A DNA stretch of 64,000 nt from Vicinamibacteraceae bacterium (GCA_011525805.1 WYBR01000062.1:1-64000); one strand, 5' to 3'. Shown: positions 36,263-46,045, counted from the first letter of the stretch. A program made the numbers and translations. The notes: a model not told the origin generated them from the letters alone.

Positions 36263-37633
36263 TCAGGCCGGCTGGAGCCGCGCCTCCCAGTCCCGCTGCG
36301 CCTCCTGCCACGCTTCGTATTCTTCCCACGCCTGAGCGTCCGCAGCGAGGTCCGCCCGGTCCTGCGAGAAGAGGCCGGCGAAGAAGACCAGCAGCATCGG
36401 ACCTCCAACGCCATAAATCCAGTTCACCATGAAGAACCCGATGTCGCCGCGCGCCATCGCGATCACCTGCCCGAGCGCGGCGCCGCTGACGGCGACGAAG
36501 TAGGGATTGCTCGCCTGCTGCATGAGGCGCCGGTCCACCGCCCCGTAGAGCAGGCCGAAGACCAGCGCGAAGTAGCCGACGAAGAGCAGGCCGCCCTCGT
36601 GCCACGCGTGCCCCATCAGCCCGGGGCCCCAGTTGAACTGCTTGAGCGTCTTCACCGTCACCACGTCGTTGAGGATCTCCGCCAGCGAGATCGGCTTGTC
36701 GGGCCAGATCGCGCGCGGAATCGGATGCGCCAAAGTATAGAGGGTCGAGTGAAACGGCTGCGGCCTCAAGTCCGACGTGTACCGCTCGATGGCGTACACG
36801 GACGAGGCGAACGTATCCGAGTAGAACAGGTTGCGCGCTTCCTCGAGGCTGATGGCGTCGATGACCGCGAAGATGCGATAGCGCAGCGAGTACGTCTCCG
36901 CCTTGCGCGAGCGGATGGCGGTGACCCCGCCGATGAGCAGCACGATCGCCAGGCCCCAGACGGCGTACTTGGGCGTGTTCATGATCGCCGTCTTGAACTG
37001 CCAGCGGAAGTAGTACATCCCCCACGCCACCGCCAGCACGCCCGAGAGCACCGCGCGCCGGCCGAACTCGCCGCGAAGCAGCGACAGCAGAACGATCATG
37101 ATCAGCGCCGGGCAGACCAGCCACGCCGCCGCGTTGAGGCGGTGTTCGTTCCAGACCCACAGAAGAAGTATGATCGAAAAGCAGCACAACCCGCGGCCCA
37201 CCGGCAGCGCCAGCGTCCGCAGCGGCTCGGGAAGGGGAATCAGCGCGAAGCGGCTCTCGAGGCCAAAGGTCAGCGCCACGCCGAGGACGAAGAGGATCGG
37301 CAGGATGGTCTTCGAGGGCGATCGGGTCGGCACCAGCGACGCCAGCCACTCGCCCGGCCGCCTCCACCGGTACACCACGAGAAACAGGACCGTGAACAGA
37401 ACCAGGCCGGCGGCAAAGCGAACCATGCTGCCCTGCGAGATCGCCACCCCCTGCCAACGCATGCCGTACCGCAGGTTGGTCACCGCCGAGAGGCACTGAA
37501 AGAACGCCAGGCTGATGAGCAGCAGGTTGCGGTGGGAAAAGAGCGGGTGCCTCCCACGGTAGTAGTCCGCCACGACGCGCCACAGGAGCACGAGCATGAG
37601 GGCCGTCGAGATGGCAATGAGCACGGTGTTCAT
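36263..37633 (-). CDS. O-antigen/oligosaccharide polymerase-like membrane protein (Wzy-like)
   Basis: 456 residues with about 11 hydrophobic helices and a large soluble loop (about residues 240-335: IRSRKAETYSLRYRIF, RYTSDLRPQPFHSTLY, LAHPIPRAIWPDKP). The loop with Arg and a HPIPRxxWPxKP phrase is typical of Wzy/OAPwzy family polymerases, in which it holds the growing chain. Sequence identity in this family is always low, so the call rests on topology, the loop phrase and the operon with flippase and sulfotransferase. It is the promoter-proximal gene of that operon. Confidence 0.75.
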   Translation of the reverse strand: MNTVLIAISTALMLVLLWRVVADYYRGRHPLFSHRNLLLISLAFFQCLSAVTNLRYGMRWQGVAISQGSMVRFAAGLVLFTVLFLVVYRWRRPGEWLASLVPTRSPSKTILPILFVLGVALTFGLESRFALIPLPEPLRTLALPVGRGLCCFSIILLLWVWNEHRLNAAAWLVCPALIMIVLLSLLRGEFGRRAVLSGVLAVAWGMYYFRWQFKTAIMNTPKYAVWGLAIVLLIGGVTAIRSRKAETYSLRYRIFAVIDAISLEEARNLFYSDTFASSVYAIERYTSDLRPQPFHSTLYTLAHPIPRAIWPDKPISLAEILNDVVTVKTLKQFNWGPGLMGHAWHEGGLLFVGYFALVFGLLYGAVDRRLMQQASNPYFVAVSGAALGQVIAMARGDIGFFMVNWIYGVGGPMLLVFFAGLFSQDRADLAADAQAWEEYEAWQEAQRDWEARLQPA

Positions 37634-37738
37634 GAAGGCGTATCGAATCGGGGCGGCCGGCCGGACATTGTCGCGTTTTCCGGACGTGGATCAACACCGG
37701 GCGCCGGCGACCCTCCATCTCGGCATCGATATCGGCTC

Positions 37739-37769
37739 GACGGGTTATGGACGGGCCCGAAAACCCGTC
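37739..37769. repeat. Short inverted repeat in the divergent promoter region
   Basis: GACGGGTT (37739-37746) and AACCCGTC (37762-37769) are perfect 8-bp arms around 15 bases, midway between the polymerase gene and the divergent exported-protein gene. It could be an operator or a minor hairpin. The rest of 37634-37905 shows nothing clear. Confidence 0.3.
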
Positions 37770-37905
37770 TCCCGCTACACACCGCAGATTCGCCGCTCCA
37801 TCCATCTGGACCAGATTGCCCAGGTTCATTCTGCATTGAATCCTTGATGCAGGACCTGATCGCCGCTCCACGTCGAGCGAAACCTGCCCAGGAGGAGGAG
37901 ATTCC

Positions 37906-39582
37906 ATGCGCCCGCTTCTTACCGTGCCCGGCCTGCTGGCCGCCACCCTGGCCCTTGCCACGCCCCTGAGCGTCCTCGGGCAGGAGCAGAAGACCGATAC
38001 CGCCGACGGCGGCCGGATCATCCGCCGCGGCGGCCAGCCCGAAGGCCCGACCCAAGGGAACGGGTCTCGAACCATCCGCCGCCGTATCGCCACCCGCATG
38101 CGCGAAGGCGCCGGGCTGGGCGGCGGCGCGACCTGGGTTCGCCAGTTCGCTCCCGCAGCGCCCTATCCCGTCACCGTGGAGGAGTCTTCGGGCACCTTCA
38201 GCGTGCGAAGCGACATGGACGGAGTCCTGCGCATCGCCACCAGCCAGAGCATGTACACCGAGTCGGGCTGCGAAGTACAGTGGTCGATGGCGCCTTCCCA
38301 CTCGGGCGTCGACCTCACCTTCACCATCCACAACCCGACCGGCGAGCCGCAGGCATTGCCGACGCTGCAGATCGGCGGCCACGACCTCGGCGACGTGATC
38401 CAGTTCCTCGACCATCGCGTCGCGTGCGAGTGGACGACGCTGGACGCGACGGGCGGAAGCGTGTGGTCCGCGACGGCCCCCTACCCACAGAGTCTCTACT
38501 CGCCCGTCATCGTGGCGCGGAACGACCGCGTGGCCGTCGGCCTCTCGCTCCTCTACCCCATGTACCAGTACCGGCACCAGATCCGCACCTACATGGGTCG
38601 CGGCACGGGTCGCTTCGGCTCCACGTGGAACGCCAAGTTCTACCTCGACGGCGAACTCGCGGCGGACGAATCGCGCGACTACGTCGTCGCGATCCGCTAC
38701 ACCGACCGCGAAGACTGGATCCACACCCTCGAGCCCTACAAAGAGTACTTCTCCCGCCACGGCAGTGTGCGCTACCAGCAGAACCTCCAGCCTGTCTGGG
38801 GCATGGCGGTGAGCGACACGCTCAACATCCACGGCGACAACCGCCGCGGCTTCCGCGGCACGCGCGCCGACCTCAACGGCTGGGAGGCGGACGTCGACTA
38901 CATCCTCGACTACGCCCCCGCCGCGGGCTTCCAGCGCGTCATGGTCTGGGGCGCCGCCGGCATGTATGACGAGCACCGCCAGAACAACTTCCCGCCCCAG
39001 TTCATGGCCGAATGGACCGGGCCCATGATCGAAACCGAATCGCAGTGGTCGCGCATTCGCGACGCCGGCGTCGATCTCCTCTTCTGGTGGGGCCGCAGCG
39101 GGCAGTACGCGGACCGCTGGAACGACGACGAACTTGAGAAGTTCTCGCCGACCCTCACCGCCCAGTCGCGCATGATGCTCGACCAGTACCGCCTGGCGCT
39201 GCGCCGCGGCGCCTCGGGGGTCGGCCTGGACGCCTTCACGCAAATGGACGGCTGGCAGGCGATCCCCTGGGTGGCGCTGCTCCGCGAACTCAAGCCCGAC
39301 GCGACGATCATCGCCGAGCCCGCGGGCTTCGACCTCCTCCACCTTCACCTGCCCACCATGCTCTACAGCGAGGACCTCGAGGCCGGGCCGCACCTCCTCG
39401 CCGACTACCTCGTGCCCGGACGCGAGATCTGGGTCTACACGGTCGGCGAGCACCAGACCCGCGAGAAGGCCGAAGAGTACATCAGCCAGGGAATGACCGT
39501 TCTCCTCCGGGGCCGCAATGTCAGCGCCACCGAACTGCAGGACGCCATCGACCGGGCGCTGCAGCAGAACGGCCAGCAGTAA
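37906..39582 (+). CDS. Exported protein with a glycoside-hydrolase-like barrel, function unknown
   Basis: 558 residues after a very strong ribosome site (GGAGGAGGAG). Signal peptide LLAATLALATPLSVLG. Residues about 75-250 are beta-rich. From about 270 to 530 the chain alternates strands and helices in the manner of a TIM barrel, with aromatic and acidic patches (YILDYAPAAGFQRVMVWG, GVDLLFWWGRSG, GASGVGLDAFTQMDGWQ, ATIIAEPAGFDLL). Asp in GLDAF and Glu in AEPAG sit at strand ends, where retaining glycosidases carry nucleophile and acid, so a glycoside hydrolase is plausible. I do not recognise a named family. Confidence 0.6.
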   Translation: MRPLLTVPGLLAATLALATPLSVLGQEQKTDTADGGRIIRRGGQPEGPTQGNGSRTIRRRIATRMREGAGLGGGATWVRQFAPAAPYPVTVEESSGTFSVRSDMDGVLRIATSQSMYTESGCEVQWSMAPSHSGVDLTFTIHNPTGEPQALPTLQIGGHDLGDVIQFLDHRVACEWTTLDATGGSVWSATAPYPQSLYSPVIVARNDRVAVGLSLLYPMYQYRHQIRTYMGRGTGRFGSTWNAKFYLDGELAADESRDYVVAIRYTDREDWIHTLEPYKEYFSRHGSVRYQQNLQPVWGMAVSDTLNIHGDNRRGFRGTRADLNGWEADVDYILDYAPAAGFQRVMVWGAAGMYDEHRQNNFPPQFMAEWTGPMIETESQWSRIRDAGVDLLFWWGRSGQYADRWNDDELEKFSPTLTAQSRMMLDQYRLALRRGASGVGLDAFTQMDGWQAIPWVALLRELKPDATIIAEPAGFDLLHLHLPTMLYSEDLEAGPHLLADYLVPGREIWVYTVGEHQTREKAEEYISQGMTVLLRGRNVSATELQDAIDRALQQNGQQ

Positions 39583-39743
39583 CGCCGATCAAGCGCTTCG
39601 AGCGCAACGCCGAACACGACGCGGCGCCGTTCGACCAGCCGCCTTCCCCGAACACTCCCGCCGGGCCTTCCCCGCGGGATTGTTCATTTTCTGCCTCCCG
39701 CGCCTTGGCGAGCCGCGGCCATCCCTGCCCGGCGCCGCAGGTC

Positions 39744-41600
39744 TCAGGGCAGGCGGAAGCGGCGCAACTGGCGCTCATCGGCGTTGCGCGCCCAAAGTTC
39801 ATCGCCTTCCGGGCTGAAATGCACGTACCAGTATTCCTGCTTCTCAGGCAGCACCGGGAAAGATGAGAAGATGGTTGGCCGGCCATCGAGAGAGTGAAAC
39901 TGGACCCGGCTCCCGTCGCACGTCACAGCGACGCGGCCGTTGAAGGCGATCTGGTCGGGCTGCCATCGTCCCTTGTGCGCGAGCGTGGCGACCGGCTCAC
40001 CGTCGGGACGGTAAACGTTGATGGTCGCCGGGCCGCGCATCCCCCATTCATCGGGAACCGCGATCACGGCGAGCGACCCGTCCGGGGCGACTGCGGCGGA
40101 TCGGGTCACTTCCAGCCAGTCGCCGTTCGGCCGCTTCTCAATCGTGCGGATGATCTTTCCTTCGGCGTCCGTAAGCGCGATGCAGTGATACCCGACAATC
40201 CAGCGCTCGTGCGTGCCGGGCTTGAAGTACCACTCCTCGCTGATGCGGTCAAACTCCGAGCGAAGGAACCCGACGCGCTCGCCCTGGGCGTCAAAGCGAA
40301 CGTAGCCCGGCGGCTCGCCCAGCGACTCGGTGCCCCACCGCTCGACGTAGACCTCGTTCGTCCCCGCGATGGTGATTCGACTCGCTTGGTTCTCCTTGCT
40401 GAAATCATCCTCGGCTGCAAGCAGCATGTCGATGAGAATGCCGTTCCGGTCATACACCAGAACGCGGGAGCGCAGCGTGTCGGCCGCGTAGATGCGCCCG
40501 CCGGAGTCGATCGCCAGTTCGCTGAGACGATCCCACGACCGCTCTCCCGGGACGCTTTTGTCATTCGCAGGCAGGGGCAGCGCGATCGTACCGATTTCCT
40601 CAAGCACGGCAGGATCGGGTTCGGGCAGTCTCTCAAGATCATCGCGCTTCGGAAGTTGGTCCGGCGCGCGGCCGATCTCCTCCACCGTCCACCCTGATTC
40701 CGCGTCCCCACGGATCGCGTAGTCGATCTTCTCGTCGAGACTGTACGACCGCACGGAGAACGCGCGGTCGGAGACTTCCATTTGTCGAATGCCGGGTTCG
40801 ACGAGGTCGAAGTGCCAGTTGAAACTGTCGTCGAACTCACCGTACTCATCGGGCAGGTCGAGCCGCCAAACCTCTTTGCCGTCGAGCGTGATGACCTGAG
40901 TGTACATTCCGTCGCGGGACTTTCTGCCTTGCGATACCCACGTGTACCAGTGGACGCACAGCAGCGGCGCGCTGCGAACGCGTTCGGTCGAAATCACCTG
41001 GCTGAATGCGTATTCCTCCTCGCTCCGCGGCTGATCGGGCACCACATCGCCAAGCGACTCGCCCGTGCTCAGGCGGTATCGCCACCAGGTGTAGCCACTC
41101 TTCATGAACTCCGGTGGAATGCGCAGGATGAACAGGTCCGCCTCGGGATGGACGCTGATGCCGCGCACCGTCGGCTCATACGGGCTTGGAGGGTTGCTCA
41201 GCATCGGCGGATGATGCCTCGGCCGCTCGTCCTTGAGTCGCACTCGGCCGGTGTCGTCGATGATCACGACGTAGAGGTAACTGTGGCCCGTGTCCGGCTT
41301 GCCGAAGCCGCGGCCATCGAGACCGTGCTCGTAGGCATAGCCCGCCACGACGCCCGCGTTGGTGATCTGCGCCTCCCACAGGGCGAAGTCGATGTCGCGC
41401 GACCAGACCCGCACGCCCCTCTGGCTGGCGACGTACCGCGCGCCGCGGTCTCCCTTCATCGTGTGAGGCTCCACGCGCAGCGTCCAGGCGCCATCCGGCG
41501 AGGTGTAGGTCTTGGGATTGAGTGTGTCCGAAGACCGGGCCGAAGCGGTCAGCGTCGCGAGTACGAGCAGGACGATCGTGAAGTGGCACTGGCGATTCAT
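39744..41600 (-). CDS. Exported beta-propeller-like protein
   Basis: 618 residues from ATG 41600, well placed after AAAGGAGAACC. Signal peptide FTIVLLVLATLTASA. The N-terminal half has extended, Trp-rich strands (SPDGAWTLRVEPHT, DFALWEAQITNAGVVAGYAY). The C-terminal half contains NHL/6-bladed-propeller-type blades (LAIDSGGRIYAADTLRSRVLVYDRNG, AAVAPDGSLAVIAVPD, FSPEGDELWARNAD), each with a PDG or SGG turn. Such propellers bind ligands or proteins. No enzyme motif is visible. It has a good promoter at 41680-41708. Confidence 0.7.
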   Translation of the reverse strand: MNRQCHFTIVLLVLATLTASARSSDTLNPKTYTSPDGAWTLRVEPHTMKGDRGARYVASQRGVRVWSRDIDFALWEAQITNAGVVAGYAYEHGLDGRGFGKPDTGHSYLYVVIIDDTGRVRLKDERPRHHPPMLSNPPSPYEPTVRGISVHPEADLFILRIPPEFMKSGYTWWRYRLSTGESLGDVVPDQPRSEEEYAFSQVISTERVRSAPLLCVHWYTWVSQGRKSRDGMYTQVITLDGKEVWRLDLPDEYGEFDDSFNWHFDLVEPGIRQMEVSDRAFSVRSYSLDEKIDYAIRGDAESGWTVEEIGRAPDQLPKRDDLERLPEPDPAVLEEIGTIALPLPANDKSVPGERSWDRLSELAIDSGGRIYAADTLRSRVLVYDRNGILIDMLLAAEDDFSKENQASRITIAGTNEVYVERWGTESLGEPPGYVRFDAQGERVGFLRSEFDRISEEWYFKPGTHERWIVGYHCIALTDAEGKIIRTIEKRPNGDWLEVTRSAAVAPDGSLAVIAVPDEWGMRGPATINVYRPDGEPVATLAHKGRWQPDQIAFNGRVAVTCDGSRVQFHSLDGRPTIFSSFPVLPEKQEYWYVHFSPEGDELWARNADERQLRRFRLP

Positions 41601-41910
41601 CGCTGGTTCTCCTTTGGCGCTGCACACCGCCTTTGGGGCCGCCTCAACCGCTCGCGGCCGTCTCCTCGATCTCCCCCGGATTATGACGTCCGCGGGCCGG
41701 TTCTGCAATCGAAAAATGCCGATGAAACGCCGCAGGCCTGTCCCGCGCCAGTGGGCAGCGACCGCCACGCCCTCCCACGCGCCGGCGCGGGCCGGGCCCG
41801 GAATCACGCCCCCGCAGCCGGCCATAGACTTCCCGGATGAGACTCCGAGCCGGCGCCAGGACGGGCTCGCTCGCGTCGCCTCGAAACGGGCCGGAAAGGA
41901 CGCTTCCCTC
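41601..41910. other. Divergent intergenic region
   Basis: 310 bases between the propeller gene and the methyltransferase gene. A minus-strand promoter lies at 41680-41708. I see no repeat, RNA or further gene in the remainder. Confidence 0.5.
41680..41708 (-). promoter_or_regulatory. Promoter of the propeller-protein gene
   Basis: TTGCAG (-35, 41703-41708), a 17-base spacer and CATAAT (-10, 41680-41685) on the minus strand, about 80 bases before the ATG. Confidence 0.5.
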
Positions 41911-42657
41911 GTGCCAGCACCGACGTCAACGCCTCAGCGGCCCACCTCCGCCGCATCAACCGCTTACTCGCAGGACCAGGCGGAGGCGTATGACGACAAG
42001 CGCTTCACCGGGCCCGTCGGCAGGCGTCTGCACGCCTTTGAGTGGGACATTCTCCGCGAGGCCCTCGGGCGCGTGGACCGCTCCGCGCGGATCATCGAGA
42101 TCGGCTGCGGGACGGGGCGGCTGCTGCTCGAGGCCCGGCGGGCGGGCTACCGCGTCGGAGGTCTTGACGCCTCGCCCCACATGCTCGAGCAACTGCGCCG
42201 CAAGATCACCGGCGGGGGCGAGTTTGAGATGATCGTCGGGCAGGCCGCGAGCGTGCCGATGCCCGACGCCTCGTTTGACTTTGTTTACGCCATCCGCCTG
42301 CTCAATCAGACCGAGTCGCCGGAGTACGCGCTGCGCGTGGTGGCCGAGATGCACCGGCTGCTCAGGCCGGGCGGATACGTCCTGGCGGAGTTCGTGAATG
42401 CCCATCGGCCACGCTGGGGGGACAACCGGCGCGAGACGACTCGCCTGACGCCGGCGCAGGTGATTGAATGCGGCCGCGCGGCGGGCGGCGAGGTCATCAC
42501 CTGCCGCGGCGCGTTCCTGCTGAGCATGCAGGCGTACAATCGCGCGCCGAGGTTTTGCCTGCCCATCGTCTCGGGGCTGGACCGGCTCCTTTCGCGCCTC
42601 CTGCCGCGCTGGTGCAGCCGGTCCTACGTCTTGTTCCGCAAGCGAGCGGCCGCATGA
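41911..42657 (+). CDS. Class I SAM-dependent methyltransferase
   Basis: 248 residues from GTG 41911 (GGAAAGGA upstream). SAM-binding motif I is RIIEIGCGTGRLLLEA (residues about 68-83), followed by the acidic end of strand 2 (GLDASPHMLEQL) and motif post-II (ASFDFVYAIRLLNQ). LRPGGYVLAEF is the motif III region. It belongs to the Methyltransf_11 type common in polysaccharide and quinone pathways. The next gene overlaps its stop by 4 bases and encodes a glycosyltransferase, so it probably methylates a sugar or a lipid-linked glycan. Confidence 0.87.
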   Translation: MPAPTSTPQRPTSAASTAYSQDQAEAYDDKRFTGPVGRRLHAFEWDILREALGRVDRSARIIEIGCGTGRLLLEARRAGYRVGGLDASPHMLEQLRRKITGGGEFEMIVGQAASVPMPDASFDFVYAIRLLNQTESPEYALRVVAEMHRLLRPGGYVLAEFVNAHRPRWGDNRRETTRLTPAQVIECGRAAGGEVITCRGAFLLSMQAYNRAPRFCLPIVSGLDRLLSRLLPRWCSRSYVLFRKRAAA

Positions 42658-43811
42658 GGATCGGCGTCTACGCCTCAATGCTGGCGAGCGAGCGCGGCCA
42701 CGAGCACAACGTCTCAGGTCACATCCAGGTACCGGCGCAGTCGGCCCGCCTCCTGCACGAGGCCGGCCACGAAGTTCACCTCATCACTAACGAGTTCGGG
42801 CCGCAGCACACCTTTCCGGCGATGATGCCCGCTGACATCCGCACACACTTGGTCATCGATGCGCGCGTGCGGCCGGAAAAAATGCGCGGCGCAAAATCAA
42901 CGGACGGCGTGCGTCCGGCCGCGCTGTTGCGGCAGGCGCTCCAGATTCGCCGCATCGTTCGCAAGCACCATCTTGATGTGTTGCACGTCTTCGGCTTTGT
43001 GCGCACGGCCCAACTCGGCGGGCTGCTGCGGACGGCGGCCTTGGGCGCGCCCGTCGTGGCGACGGTCCTCAACGGCGACGTGCGCCGCCACGGCGGCGCA
43101 CCGGGCCGCTGGCTCCTGCGCCGCCTCGACGCCGCTCTCTCCGCGACCGACTATGCCGCACGGCAATACGAGAGCCTCGGCCTGTGCGTCGAGCGCCTTC
43201 GCCACGGCGTGATCCGCGATCTGCGCAGCGAAGCAGGCGCTCACGACGCCGGGCCGCGCCATCGCGTGCTCTTCTGGCGCGACGCCAACGAGATGAACGG
43301 CGGCGACGTCTGCCTCGCTGCGTTCGAGGCCCTCGCGCCGCGCTTTCCCGACCTCTCGTTCGACTTCGCCATCCGCCCCGTGTGGAACGAGGTCCCCGGC
43401 ATCGACGACCTGCCCCGGCGCTGCGCAAACGTCCACGTCCACCGCTTCCCCTACGAAGCGGGCATGAGCCTAGCGAAACTCATGAACGAGTCCTTGCTCA
43501 TCGTGCTGCCGTTTCGGCGTCTCTCGATCGACCCGCAGTTTTCGATCGCCGAAAGCCTTGCCGCGGGAGTACCGGTGGTCACGACGCGCGTGCAGTCCAG
43601 CCCGGAACTCATTGAGGAGGGGCGAACGGGCGCGCTCATCGAGCCGGGCAGCGCCGAGGCGATCGCTGCGGCCGTGTCGAGCCTGCTCAGCGATCGCCGG
43701 CGACTCGAGGAGATAGGACGAACCACGGCCGCGCGTTTCGCGGCGCAGTGGAACTGGACCGATTACGCGGCGGGTCTGGAGCGCGTGTATCACCGCGTCG
43801 TGCGCCGCTGA
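42654..43811 (+). CDS. Glycosyltransferase family 4 protein
   Basis: 385 residues, with an ATGA overlap with the methyltransferase. GT-B fold: the N-terminal acceptor domain has the glycine-rich start SGHIQVPAQSARLLHEAGHEV (about residues 21-41) and HVFGFVRT. The C-terminal donor domain has FDFAIRPVW and the SIAESLAAGVPVVTTRV segment (about 298-314), equivalent to the EX7E nucleotide-sugar site, although the first Glu is replaced. It uses an unknown nucleotide sugar, and the neighbouring genes suggest surface glycan assembly. Confidence 0.83.
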   Translation: MRIGVYASMLASERGHEHNVSGHIQVPAQSARLLHEAGHEVHLITNEFGPQHTFPAMMPADIRTHLVIDARVRPEKMRGAKSTDGVRPAALLRQALQIRRIVRKHHLDVLHVFGFVRTAQLGGLLRTAALGAPVVATVLNGDVRRHGGAPGRWLLRRLDAALSATDYAARQYESLGLCVERLRHGVIRDLRSEAGAHDAGPRHRVLFWRDANEMNGGDVCLAAFEALAPRFPDLSFDFAIRPVWNEVPGIDDLPRRCANVHVHRFPYEAGMSLAKLMNESLLIVLPFRRLSIDPQFSIAESLAAGVPVVTTRVQSSPELIEEGRTGALIEPGSAEAIAAAVSSLLSDRRRLEEIGRTTAARFAAQWNWTDYAAGLERVYHRVVRR

Positions 43812-43826
43812 CGGCGCATTTCCCGC

Positions 43827-44993
43827 TCAGGTCGCATCCGCGCGGCGGGCATGAACAACCTGCTCGTACATCGCATCGATCCGAGCCGCGATGGCGTCCC
43901 ATCGGAATGTGCGCTCGACCCACGGCCGGGCGCGGGCGGCCATTTCCGCCAGGCGGGGCCGGTCCGCGAGCATCGTGGCCAGGCGCCGCGCGAGCGGCTC
44001 GACCTCGCACGGCACGACCTCCCCCACCTCCGCCGCGGCGACCTCGGCGCAGATGTTCACCTGGTCGGAGATGAGCACCGGTGTGCCGACGCCCAGCGCT
44101 TCGATCACCGACACGCCGAAGTTCTCCTGGTAACTCGGCAGGCAGAAGAGATCGGCGTCGCGCAGCGCTTCGAGCCGCGCGCGGCCCACGATCATGCCGG
44201 GGAAGATCACGCGGTCGCCGACGCCCAGTGCCGCCGCCTGCGCGCGCAGTTCGGTGATGTACCGCGCCTCGCCCGGCCCCACGACGGCGAGCATCACACC
44301 CGCGTCGGGCAGACGCGCCAACGCAGGCAGGAGCAGGCCCAGCCCCTTCTTGTGATGCACGCGGCTGAGGAAGACGATCAGCGTCCGCTCGCCGATGCCG
44401 TGCGCAGCACGAAACGCGCCGCGCGGCGGGAGGGGTTCGAACTCATCCCAGTCCAGGCCGTTGGGGATCACGAACGTCGGCGATCGAAGTCCGAGCGGCT
44501 CGGCGAGCCGGCGCTCTGTTTCGGTGGTGTAGTGGAGGGCAGCGGCGCGGTTGAGGTGCCGCCGCGCGACCAGCGCGAGGAAGATCCGCTTTTTGAGTCG
44601 GCCCTGCCGCAGCGACCACGGATCGAGCATGCCGCACGGCCGCATGATGTACGGCACGCCGGCCGCGCGCGCCGCCGCGGCGCCGGCGTGGGGCGTATGC
44701 TGCCACACGCCGTGAACGTGCGCGATGTCCACCCCGGCCCGCAGGGCCGCCTCCATCTCCCGCCTCGTGGCCGGCCCCCTTCCCAGCGGCCCGTGCATCG
44801 GACCGCAGCCGCGATGCTCGACTCCGGCGAGGCGCATCTGCTCCGTTACGGCGCCAATCGTCGCCGGATCGTCCGCCGTTATGACGCGCACGACGTGCCC
44901 GCGCTGCGCCTGCACGCGCGCGAGGCGCGACAGGACGTTAGCCGGGCCTCCCGTGCTCGGATCGATCGATGTGAGGACGTGCAGAACGCGCAT
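43827..44993 (-). CDS. Glycosyltransferase family 4 protein
   Basis: 388 residues from ATG 44993. GT-B fold with DPSTGGPANVLSRLARVQA (residues 11-29) in the acceptor domain, LSRVHHKKGLGLLLPAL at the donor strand start and PSYQENFGVSVIEALGVGTPV carrying the intact EX7E pair. Of the two glycosyltransferases here it is closer to the standard family pattern. It converges on the other one with a 15-base gap. The phrase HGVWQHTPH is often seen in enzymes transferring mannose or related sugars, but the donor is not certain. Confidence 0.87.
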   Translation of the reverse strand: MRVLHVLTSIDPSTGGPANVLSRLARVQAQRGHVVRVITADDPATIGAVTEQMRLAGVEHRGCGPMHGPLGRGPATRREMEAALRAGVDIAHVHGVWQHTPHAGAAAARAAGVPYIMRPCGMLDPWSLRQGRLKKRIFLALVARRHLNRAAALHYTTETERRLAEPLGLRSPTFVIPNGLDWDEFEPLPPRGAFRAAHGIGERTLIVFLSRVHHKKGLGLLLPALARLPDAGVMLAVVGPGEARYITELRAQAAALGVGDRVIFPGMIVGRARLEALRDADLFCLPSYQENFGVSVIEALGVGTPVLISDQVNICAEVAAAEVGEVVPCEVEPLARRLATMLADRPRLAEMAARARPWVERTFRWDAIAARIDAMYEQVVHARRADAT

Positions 44994-45004
44994 CGCTCCA
45001 GCCT

Positions 45005-46045
45005 CTATCGGCCATCGCCGCGCGGCAGCGAAAGCGTGATGAGGATCGGCCGGTGATCGGAGCCGATGTCCTCGAGCACTTCTCGGCTGATGAACTTGAC
45101 CTCGGGACCGCCCCATACGCGATCGATGGTCAGCCGCAGCGGCCCCGGCCAGTCGCTCGGCCAGGTTCCGCTCAGGCCGCCCAGCTCATCGACGGGCCGT
45201 AGCCCGCTGCCGTTGAGCATGATCCGATGTCGATGGCCCGAGGGGGTCGAGTTGAAGTCCCCGCCGATCACGACCGGCGCCCCCGCGGGGAGGAGAAACT
45301 CGCGCGACACCTCCGCGAGGAGGTGCGTCAGGTCGTTGCCTCGGGTCCACGACTCCGCGTCGCGCGGGCTGGGAGGATGCGCGCCCGTCAGGAGAAAGCG
45401 CCCTTGCGGCTTGTCCACGAAGCACGACCGGCGATAGGCGTAGACGAACTTGTAGCGCTCGAAGTCGCCGTCGAAGCGCAGGCGGTGGAGCGGGTGGCGG
45501 CTGAGCAGGATGTCGCGCCACAGCATGCCGCGCTCCGGTCCGATGGCGAAGGGCAGCGCCTCGCGCACCACGTCATGCTCCGTCAGGTAGCCCTCCAGCC
45601 CCGGCGAAACTTCGATCACGACCGCCGCGTCCGGCTTCACGCGCCCGATCAGGGCGATCAGGCGGTCAAGCGCGCTCTTTGAGCCGTGCACGTTGACGAC
45701 AAGGAGGCGGACTTCGTGCCGGTCGCCGGCCACCGCGCGCCGCGCCGCCGCGGGAAGGAGCATGAAGCGCACCGGCCATGCGGCCGTCACGGCGAGGCCC
45801 GCGAGCAGCGCCGCCATGACCAGCCGCCGGCGCCAGAGCGCCGCCGCCGCGCTCAGCAGCGCCACCGGCGCCGCGAAGTAACTCACGCATGCGAGAAGGT
45901 CGATCGGCCAGGCGATCGAAGCCGCGAATCGGCTCAGCGCCGCGAGCGCCAGCAGCAGGGTCCAGGCAGACCAGATTACCTGCCAGAGAGTGGATCGCGC
46001 CGCGCGTCCGCCTTTCCGTTCTACTTCTTCTTGACGTTGAGCCAC
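45005..46045 (-). CDS. Membrane-anchored endonuclease/exonuclease/phosphatase family protein
   Basis: About 346 residues. Three hydrophobic helices come first (TLLLALAALSRFAASIAW, LLACVSYFAAPVALLSAAAA, LVMAALLAGLAVTAAWPV). An EEP domain follows, with VVNVHGSK at its start, VIGGDFNSTPSG (catalytic Asp/Asn) and DIGSDHRPILI (catalytic Asp-His). This is the topology of YafD-like EEP proteins, whose substrates are unknown phosphodiesters. The start is uncertain: the only usable codon that keeps all helices is GTG 46045, which overlaps the end of thiD by 25 bases and has no clear ribosome site. Translation may be coupled to thiD. Confidence 0.75.
   Translation of the reverse strand: MAQRQEEVERKGGRAARSTLWQVIWSAWTLLLALAALSRFAASIAWPIDLLACVSYFAAPVALLSAAAALWRRRLVMAALLAGLAVTAAWPVRFMLLPAAARRAVAGDRHEVRLLVVNVHGSKSALDRLIALIGRVKPDAAVVIEVSPGLEGYLTEHDVVREALPFAIGPERGMLWRDILLSRHPLHRLRFDGDFERYKFVYAYRRSCFVDKPQGRFLLTGAHPPSPRDAESWTRGNDLTHLLAEVSREFLLPAGAPVVIGGDFNSTPSGHRHRIMLNGSGLRPVDELGGLSGTWPSDWPGPLRLTIDRVWGGPEVKFISREVLEDIGSDHRPILITLSLPRGDGR

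Noticed and set aside
33513-37969. Long plus-strand frames opposite the glycan operon
   Set aside because: Rich in Arg, His, Gln and Asp with no recognisable domains. The minus-strand genes have clear membrane helices and motifs.
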